Both the position numbers and the translations under genes were made by a program. A DNA stretch of 8,791 nt. Origin: an uncultured Catenibacillus sp. (GTDB lineage: Bacteria > Bacillota > Clostridia > Lachnospirales > Lachnospiraceae). Each line of letters begins with the position of its first letter. Position 1 is the stretch's first letter. The stretch lies in the NCBI GenBank assembly GCA_934339005.1, contig CAKRHR010000074.1, positions 1 through 8,791 of the forward strand, read 5' to 3'. Below are positions 1-4,944 of this stretch, piece by piece. The notes below the pieces were generated by a model. The model was given only the letters and a program-made list of their open reading frames with translations. It was not told the origin of the DNA and did not search any database.

Positions 1-636
1 ATGCACAGGAATACGAATTGTTCTTGCCTGGTCTGCAATGGCACGGGTAATAGCCTGACGAATCCACCATGTCGCATAAGTACTGAATTTGTAACCTTTT
101 CTGTAATCAAACTTTTCAACCGCTTTAATCAGACCAAGGTTACCTTCCTGAATCAGATCCAAAAACAGCATACCGCGGCCAACATATCTTTTTGCAATGC
201 TGACAACAAGACGCAGGTTAGCTTCTGCAAGACGCTTCTTAGCCTCCTCATCGCCTTCTTCCATACGCTTTGCAAGTTCAATCTCCTCATCTGCACTTAA
301 CAGAGGAACTTTACCAATCTCTTTTAAATACATACGTACAGGGTCTTCAATGCTGACACCTTCAGGAATAGATAAGTCAATTTTTTCAAGATCTTCATCT
401 TCTTCAAGCAGCAGATCGTCATCTGGAAGATCGTCGTCATCATCACTTGTAATTCTAAGTACATCGATGTTATTTTCCTCGAGATACTCATAAATTTTCT
501 CTATCTGTTCTTCATTTAACTGGATGTCACCAAAAAAGTCGTTAATCTCCTGAAATTCAAGTACACCTTTCTTACGTTTCGCATATGGAATCAGTTCTTT
601 AAGTTTTTCCTGAAATTTCAAAATATTTTCATCCAT
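1..636 (-). CDS. rpoD: Primary sigma factor (sigma-70/SigA), N-terminal part, cut by left edge
   Basis: This is the housekeeping sigma subunit of RNA polymerase, which directs the core enzyme to -35/-10 promoters. Only residues 1-212 are present; the frame is open to base 1, so the rest of region 2.4 and regions 3-4 lie outside the window. Visible parts: a divergent region 1.1 (1-60); a very acidic linker (64-87, 15 of 24 residues Asp or Glu); region 1.2 with DPVRMYLKEIG at 98-108; region 2.1-2.2 with NLRLVVSIAKRY at 140-151 and FLDLIQEGNLGL at 158-169; and region 2.3-2.4 with KFSTYATWWIRQAI at 183-196, followed by the start of the RIPVH motif. The aromatic TYATWW patch is the promoter-melting segment of group 1 sigma factors. 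The ATG at 636 is chosen because AGGAGG sits eight bases upstream. It is the third gene of a dgt-dnaG-rpoD operon. Identity is essentially certain from these motifs. Confidence 0.97.
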   Translation of the reverse strand, partial: MDENILKFQEKLKELIPYAKRKKGVLEFQEINDFFGDIQLNEEQIEKIYEYLEENNIDVLRITSDDDDDLPDDDLLLEEDEDLEKIDLSIPEGVSIEDPVRMYLKEIGKVPLLSADEEIELAKRMEEGDEEAKKRLAEANLRLVVSIAKRYVGRGMLFLDLIQEGNLGLIKAVEKFDYRKGYKFSTYATWWIRQAITRAIADQARTIRIPVH

Positions 637-644
637 TTTTTAAT

Positions 645-650
645 CCTCCT
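645..650 (-). promoter_or_regulatory. Ribosome binding site of rpoD
   Basis: A perfect AGGAGG on the minus strand lies eight bases before the ATG at 636. It fixes the rpoD start and lies in the 40-base dnaG-rpoD gap. Confidence 0.9.
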
Positions 651-676
651 GGTAATTTGTTTATATTCTATCCATC

Positions 677-2449
677 CTATAAAGAAATATGCAATGTCTT
701 AAGTGCCGCTTTTTCCTTTATAACAGACTGTAACGTCTGGATGTCTTTTGCATTTTTACTTCTATATTCTATACTGCTTTTCTTTATCTTCAGTACAGTT
801 TCATTCAGCGCCTTTTCCCTGACAGCCGGATCTGAATCATCCCTGATGGTCGTATTAAACAGTGCAGCCACAAGCGACTGTTCTTCTTTATCATCAAACT
901 GATTCACAATACGTGCCGGCGTTACCGTCTTTGTCGCATTGTACTCGTCAAATAATAACTGTGCTGTCCGGTGATAGACAGGCTCTCTGAAATCCTCCGG
1001 TCCGATATAACGGCCAACCTTCGGAATCAAAGCCGGATCATCTGCAAGCCAGGTCAAAAGCAACTTCTGACTCGTCAGAAGACTGCCCTCCTTCTGACGG
1101 CGCTTCGCTGTATCTGTATCTGTATTTGCAGTTTCTCTTGGCGTTTCCTTCACATAACCAACCTTAGCGCCATAGCTGTTGACAAGCTTCTGCAAATCAG
1201 CAAATGCAATATGATACCTTCTGGCAATTGCCTCAATGTAGTTGTTACGTTCAAGTTCCTGTGGAAACTCTAGCATCTTTTTTGCCACTTCATTGAAGAA
1301 ATCCGTCTTTCCCTGAGGGTCATTAAAATCATAGGATTTCTCAAGCACCGAAATCTCAAACATAAAACTATTCTCCGCATCTTTGATACGTTCCTCATAG
1401 GCTTCTTTGCCGAGATTTTTGATAAATTCATCCGGATCCTTGTACGGATTCATATGAATAATTTTAATCTTTAACCCTGCTTCCTTTAGAATCGGGATTG
1501 CTCTGAGAGCTGCCTTTACACCTGCACCATCACTGTCGTAGGCCAGATAAACTTCATCAACGTAACGTTTAATCAATGAAGCATGCGGACTTGTAAATGC
1601 TGTACCAAGACTTGCAATCGTATTTGTAAAGCCTGCCTGATGCATGGAGATCACATCCATGTAACCCTCACATATAATAAAATACGGTTTTCTGGATACT
1701 CTGGCAAAATTTAATCCATATAATGTCCGGCTCTTGTCAAATATCTTTGTTTCGGGAGAGTTTAGGTACTTTGGCTCACCCTCACCCATCACTCGGCCAC
1801 CAAATCCGACAACACGGTTATTGGCATCCATAATCGGAAAAATCGCTCTGTTCCAGAACTTATCATGTGGTCCGCGTTTTTCATCATAAGTTACAAGCCC
1901 GGACTCTTTAATCAGTGCATCACTGTAGCCTGACTGTTTCAAATAATGATATAATCCATTACCAAACTTCGGTGAATAACCAAGGCCAAAATGTATCAGA
2001 GTTTCCTTTGTCAGCCCTCGTCCGGTCAGGTAATCCAGTGCCTGCCTGCCCTCAGGTCTTGAAAGCATATAATAATAGTACTTTGCAGCAGCCTTCTGAA
2101 TGTCCAGGAGTTGTTGACGCACGCTTGCCTGCCTGCGGCTCTCCGCATCCATCTCTACCTCCGGCAGTGCAACACCTGCCCTGTCTGCCAGACTCTTAAC
2201 TGCCTCCTGAAATGTAAAATTCTCGTATTCCATAACGAAAGTAAATACATTGCCACCCGCACCACAGCCAAAGCAATAATACATCTGCTTTTGTCTGCTG
2301 ACTGAAAATGACGGTGATTTTTCATTATGAAACGGACAGAGTCCAAAATAAGAACTGCCTTTCTTCTGAAGCTTTACAGAGCCTGATATAACATCCACGA
2401 TATCATTCTTGCTTCTGACTTCTTCAATTAAATCATCCGAATAAAACAT
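677..2449 (-). CDS. dnaG: DNA primase DnaG
   Basis: DnaG synthesises the short RNA primers for lagging-strand synthesis at the replication fork and works with the replicative helicase. The protein is 590 residues, normal for the family. From the N-terminus: a CHC2 zinc-binding domain with C38, H41, C59 and C62; the catalytic core with WNRAIFPI at 199-206; and a TOPRIM fold with the conserved Glu in CEGYMD (E261), the DxD pair in YDSDGAG (D305, D307) and KDPDEF at 337-342. A less conserved helicase-binding C-terminal domain follows from about 430 on. The reading frame is open back to 2506, but the Met at 2449 is preferred: MFYSDDLIEEVR is the usual DnaG N-terminus and GGAAGGTG lies just upstream. 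The extra 19 codons overlap the end of dgt. All catalytic and metal residues are intact. The stop is TAG at 677-679. Confidence 0.97.
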   Translation of the reverse strand: MFYSDDLIEEVRSKNDIVDVISGSVKLQKKGSSYFGLCPFHNEKSPSFSVSRQKQMYYCFGCGAGGNVFTFVMEYENFTFQEAVKSLADRAGVALPEVEMDAESRRQASVRQQLLDIQKAAAKYYYYMLSRPEGRQALDYLTGRGLTKETLIHFGLGYSPKFGNGLYHYLKQSGYSDALIKESGLVTYDEKRGPHDKFWNRAIFPIMDANNRVVGFGGRVMGEGEPKYLNSPETKIFDKSRTLYGLNFARVSRKPYFIICEGYMDVISMHQAGFTNTIASLGTAFTSPHASLIKRYVDEVYLAYDSDGAGVKAALRAIPILKEAGLKIKIIHMNPYKDPDEFIKNLGKEAYEERIKDAENSFMFEISVLEKSYDFNDPQGKTDFFNEVAKKMLEFPQELERNNYIEAIARRYHIAFADLQKLVNSYGAKVGYVKETPRETANTDTDTAKRRQKEGSLLTSQKLLLTWLADDPALIPKVGRYIGPEDFREPVYHRTAQLLFDEYNATKTVTPARIVNQFDDKEEQSLVAALFNTTIRDDSDPAVREKALNETVLKIKKSSIEYRSKNAKDIQTLQSVIKEKAALKTLHISL

Positions 2450-2450
2450 A

Positions 2451-3461
2451 TCAATACACCTTCCATGAAGATGGAATACATAATTCTTCGTATACAGATA
2501 TGGCATACTGGTCTGTCATACCCGCTATGTAATCACATACTACTTTTTCTTTCGGTTCGTCAGTCTTCTCAATCAGATAAATATACTCCTCACTCATCTG
2601 TGCTATATGTTGATTATAATAATCATACAATCGTTCAAGTAACTGCTGTGCCTTAGTCTCCTCGCCTTTGGCTTTCGGATTCGTATATACATTCGCAAAC
2701 ATGTATTTTCGAAGACCGAGCATCGCCGCCTCCACATCTGCAGACATGTATATATCCGGCTGGTCAAAGCTGTTTCTGATAATATCATGTATCAGTGTAT
2801 CAAGCCGCTCCTTTGAGCTATGTCCAAGCACTTCTGTATAACACAGCGGAATCTCATCTTCAACGATAATCTGGCCGCGAATCGCATCATCTATATCATG
2901 ATTAATATAAGCAATCTTATCTGATAAGCGAACAACCTTACCTTCAAGTGTTGACGGCATCCGTGACATGGAATGATTGCGCATGCCATCTCTGACCTCA
3001 TATGTCAGATTCAGACCCTGACCGTTCTTCTCAAGCAACTCAACAATCCGGACACTTTGCATGGCATGATTAAATCCATAAGGGCAAACAGCATCCAATG
3101 CAGCTTCACCGGAATGTCCAAAGGGCGTATGCCCCAAATCATGTCCAAGCGCAATCGCTTCTGTCAAATCTTCATTCAGCCGAAGTGCTCTTGAAATCGT
3201 CCGTGCAATCTGTGACACTTCCAGTGTATGTGTCAGCCGTGTCCTGTAGTGATCCCCTCTCGGTGCTAAGAACACCTGTGTCTTGTGCTTCATGCGTCTG
3301 AATGCCTTTGCATGCAAAATTCTGTCCCTGTCACGCTGATAACATGGGCGGATATCACAGGACTTCTCCTCACTGTCACGACCTCTGCTCTGACTGCTTA
3401 AAGAGGCGTAAGGACTTAAATAGGCTCTTTCCAGAGCCTCTGCATGTTCGCGTATCGTCAT
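2451..3461 (-). CDS. dgt: dGTPase-like HD-domain deoxynucleotide triphosphohydrolase
   Basis: Enzymes of this family cleave dNTPs (dGTP in the classic case) to the deoxynucleoside and tripolyphosphate, which adjusts the dNTP pool. The 336-residue length fits the shorter dGTPase-like group rather than the roughly 500-residue enterobacterial Dgt. Visible motifs: RDRDRI at 43-48; the first metal His in LTHTLEV (H78); the HD pair in LGHDLGHTPFGHSGE (H107, D108); and the last metal Asp in VRLSDKIAYINHDIDDA (D181). These are the four ligands expected for an HD hydrolase. The ATG at 3461 is preceded by a seven-G tract and no later Met would keep the N-terminal helix and RDRDRI context. The gene is first in the dgt-dnaG-rpoD operon; its TGA (2453-2451) is followed by one base and then the dnaG ATG. 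The actual substrate preference cannot be read from the sequence. Confidence 0.92.
   Translation of the reverse strand: MTIREHAEALERAYLSPYASLSSQSRGRDSEEKSCDIRPCYQRDRDRILHAKAFRRMKHKTQVFLAPRGDHYRTRLTHTLEVSQIARTISRALRLNEDLTEAIALGHDLGHTPFGHSGEAALDAVCPYGFNHAMQSVRIVELLEKNGQGLNLTYEVRDGMRNHSMSRMPSTLEGKVVRLSDKIAYINHDIDDAIRGQIIVEDEIPLCYTEVLGHSSKERLDTLIHDIIRNSFDQPDIYMSADVEAAMLGLRKYMFANVYTNPKAKGEETKAQQLLERLYDYYNQHIAQMSEEYIYLIEKTDEPKEKVVCDYIAGMTDQYAISVYEELCIPSSWKVY
2457..2464 (-). promoter_or_regulatory. Ribosome binding site of dnaG, inside the dgt 3' end
   Basis: GGAAGGTG reads on the minus strand seven bases before the ATG at 2449. It lies within the last codons of dgt, so ribosomes finishing dgt would pass over it. 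This favours 2449 over the upstream ATG at 2506 as the dnaG start. Confidence 0.75.
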
Positions 3462-3466
3462 AAAAT

Positions 3467-3473
3467 CCCCCCC
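3467..3473 (-). promoter_or_regulatory. Unusual all-G Shine-Dalgarno tract of dgt
   Basis: Seven consecutive G residues on the minus strand lie five bases before the dgt ATG at 3461. No other purine-rich ribosome binding site is available. A homopolymer here is unlike the AGGAGG sites of rpoD and telA in the same window. Confidence 0.7.
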
Positions 3474-3490
3474 GTCTTACATTCGATATC

Positions 3491-3521
3491 TTTGGCGATA
3501 AATATTCAGGCAAACGCCAAA
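3491..3521. repeat. 7-bp inverted repeat competing with the 14-bp one
   Basis: tttggcg at 3491-3497 is the exact complement of cgccaaa at 3515-3521, with a 17-base loop. That loop contains nearly all of the 3497-3510 arm of the longer repeat, and base 3497 is shared, so the two stems cannot both form as ordinary nested hairpins. In the dgt transcript this shorter stem would end 17 bases before the G-rich ribosome binding site. Confidence 0.55.
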
Positions 3522-3555
3522 AACAAAATATTTTGCATCTCCCTGAATATTTATC
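3497..3555. repeat. Perfect 14-bp inverted repeat with 31-base loop
   Basis: The arm at 3497-3510 (gataaatattcagg) and its exact complement at 3542-3555 can form a 14-bp stem around a 31-base spacer. The spacer contains the palindrome caaaatattttg (3524-3535), which could form an inner stem. There is no T run after the stem on either strand, so it does not look like an intrinsic terminator. It may be an operator with two half-sites, or a leader RNA hairpin of the dgt operon. Confidence 0.7.
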
Positions 3556-3584
3556 TGTGTTTAAAAGTTCAAAAACATCGCACA

Positions 3585-3600
3585 TCTGTGCATGCACAGA
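3585..3600. repeat. Perfect 16-bp palindrome
   Basis: tctgtgcatgcacaga equals its own reverse complement over all 16 bases, with no loop. A loopless perfect palindrome is more typical of a DNA-binding site for a dimeric regulator than of an RNA hairpin. It lies about 125 bases upstream of the dgt ATG and 75 bases upstream of the mutY -35 box. Confidence 0.6.
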
Positions 3601-3674
3601 CAGCTAAATATCATTTGTAATCGTCAGGAAAAGATTCCTACATATAAAATATTCTACACATTTATTAAAATTCC

Positions 3675-3703
3675 TTTACAAAAAATCAAAATACGGGCAT
3701 AAT
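3675..3703 (+). promoter_or_regulatory. Sigma-A-type promoter of mutY
   Basis: TTTACA at 3675-3680 and CATAAT at 3698-3703 are separated by exactly 17 bases, each one mismatch from the consensus. Transcription would start near 3710 and give a leader of roughly 57 bases before the mutY ATG. The GCATAAT heptamer is repeated at 3709-3715. A small hairpin (arms 3714-3720 and 3724-3730, 3-base loop) lies at the start of that leader. Confidence 0.75.
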
Positions 3704-3766
3704 GAAATGCATAATCATTTCAGAAATGATGATGAACAATCAGAACAACACAGATAAGAGGTCAAT

Positions 3767-4825
3767 ATGAAACATTCTCAAATTGAACAATTTCAGACAA
3801 CATTAATCGCCTGGTATCATCAGCACGGTCGCGAACTGCCATGGCGTCAGACTAAAAATCCTTATTATATATGGGTCAGTGAAATCATGCTGCAGCAGAC
3901 ACAGGTAGATACTGTACGCAGCTACTATACCCGTTTTATAGAGCAATTCCCCGATACAAAAAGCCTTGCCAAAGCTAACGAGGACAGTGTATTTAAATTG
4001 TGGGAAGGACTTGGTTATTACCGCAGAGCCGCCAATATGATGAAGGCTGCACAGATGGTAGAACAGGATTTTAACGGTCACTTTCCTGACAATTATGAAG
4101 ATATTTTAAAGCTTAAGGGCATTGGAAATTATACCGCAAGTGCCATTTCAAGCATTGCCTATGGCATTCCAAAGGGTGTTGTGGACGGCAATACTCTGCG
4201 TATTATTTCAAGAATTTATAACCGACAGGATAATATCGCACTTGACCAGACAAAAAAAACTTATCAGGAAATTATGGATACTCTCATCAAAGGGGCATCC
4301 CCGTCGGATTTTAACCAGGCTATGATGGACCTTGGTGCGATGATCTGCACCCCTAAAAGAGCAAAATGCGACAGTTGCCCGGTTGCCAAATTTTGTGATG
4401 CCAAAAAGTCAGATACAGTAAATCTGCTGCCTGTAAATATCAAAAAGCGCACCAAAACAGATATGGAATATATTACTGCCGTTATTAAATATGAAGACAA
4501 ATATTTTATGATTAAAAATCCTGATGGACTTTTACAAAATCTCTACGGACTTGTTCAGTATGAAGTTGAATCCCCGGCAGCCTTTGAAGACAATTTCTAT
4601 AATGAATACGGTCTGACACTCAGGCTGACGGACTTTGGCAAAACTGTGAAACATGTTTTTACACATAAAGTCTGGATTATGAATGTTTACTATGGAGAAA
4701 TTACAGATAACATTAAGCACATTCATCCGGATAAGATTTATGGTTTGTTTACACAGCAGGAGCTTGTCACACAACTGCCCGTATCCACGGCCCACCAGAA
4801 AGCACTGCGCTGCTTTCCGATATAA
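3767..4825 (+). CDS. mutY: Adenine DNA glycosylase MutY
   Basis: MutY removes adenine mispaired with 8-oxoguanine and so prevents G-to-T transversions after oxidative damage. The protein is 352 residues, the usual size. In order: ELPWRQTKNPYYIWVSEIML with the catalytic Glu (E39) followed by QQTQV; a helix-hairpin-helix LKGIGNYTASAI at 116-127 including Y122; the catalytic Asp in GVVDGNT (D140); an iron-sulfur loop of pattern C-x6-C-x2-C-x5-C (C194, C201, C204, C210); and a NUDIX-like C-terminal domain (about 230-352) that reads 8-oxoguanine. The damage-sensing loop reads FTH (298-300), where many MutY proteins have FSH. The start is supported by AAGAGGT at 3756-3762. The gene is transcribed alone, divergent from dgt and convergent with the molybdoenzyme gene. 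All catalytic residues are present. Confidence 0.97.
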   Translation: MKHSQIEQFQTTLIAWYHQHGRELPWRQTKNPYYIWVSEIMLQQTQVDTVRSYYTRFIEQFPDTKSLAKANEDSVFKLWEGLGYYRRAANMMKAAQMVEQDFNGHFPDNYEDILKLKGIGNYTASAISSIAYGIPKGVVDGNTLRIISRIYNRQDNIALDQTKKTYQEIMDTLIKGASPSDFNQAMMDLGAMICTPKRAKCDSCPVAKFCDAKKSDTVNLLPVNIKKRTKTDMEYITAVIKYEDKYFMIKNPDGLLQNLYGLVQYEVESPAAFEDNFYNEYGLTLRLTDFGKTVKHVFTHKVWIMNVYYGEITDNIKHIHPDKIYGLFTQQELVTQLPVSTAHQKALRCFPI

Positions 4826-4831
4826 CTGCAA

Positions 4832-4870
4832 ATAAAGCATCTGACTGTAACTTTTTGTCAGGTGCTTTAT
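4832..4870. terminator. Bidirectional intrinsic terminator between mutY and the molybdoenzyme gene
   Basis: Arms at 4832-4845 and 4857-4870 form a 14-bp stem with one G-T wobble (4840/4862) and an 11-base loop. The outer part of the stem is A/T, so on the plus strand the GC core is followed by TTTATCT and on the minus strand by TTTATTT. It lies seven bases after the mutY stop and 75 bases past the end of the convergent gene. The rest of this gap, 4871-4944, is AT-rich and shows nothing I can name. Confidence 0.7.
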
Positions 4871-4944
4871 CTGAGTATTTTTAGCGCTATTTAAATGGAT
4901 TCTTCTAATATCTCTATTTCTTTTATATTACTTTCATGATTATG

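Larger units (their letters stand above)
3462..3766. other. Divergent dgt / mutY intergenic region rich in inverted repeats
   Basis: These 305 bases separate two divergent genes and contain no convincing coding sequence. They hold the mutY promoter and leader on the right side and several perfect inverted repeats on the dgt side, listed separately. I searched the minus strand for a dgt promoter and found only weak matches, for example a TTGTTT / TATTTA pair with a 16-base spacer overlapping the inverted repeat, so I do not call one. The repeats probably lie in the dgt promoter region or in a long 5' leader of the dgt-dnaG-rpoD transcript. Confidence 0.75.

Noticed and set aside
197..493. Plus-strand open frame encoding a serine-rich 98-residue peptide
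   Set aside because: It lies antisense to rpoD; the serine runs are the reverse reading of the GAT/GAA codons of the acidic sigma linker, and there is no ribosome binding site.
661..695. Possible internal rpoD promoter (TTGCAT, 18-base spacer, TAGAAT on the minus strand) at the dnaG 3' end
   Set aside because: The -35 box matches only three of six consensus bases and AT-rich DNA gives many such hits; start-site mapping would be needed before calling it.
2450..2506. Longer dnaG N-terminus starting at 2506
   Set aside because: The 19 extra residues are not DnaG-like and overlap dgt, while the Met at 2449 has a good ribosome binding site and the usual N-terminal sequence.
3497..3555. Intrinsic terminator or a miniature transposable element for the 14-bp inverted repeat
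   Set aside because: No T run follows on either strand, no gene ends into it, and I see no target-site duplication flanking the repeat arms.
3376..3597. Minus-strand open frame of 73 codons overlapping the dgt start and the inverted repeats
   Set aside because: Its composition looks random, it overlaps dgt in another frame and it would need to be read through the repeat region; no ribosome binding site supports it.
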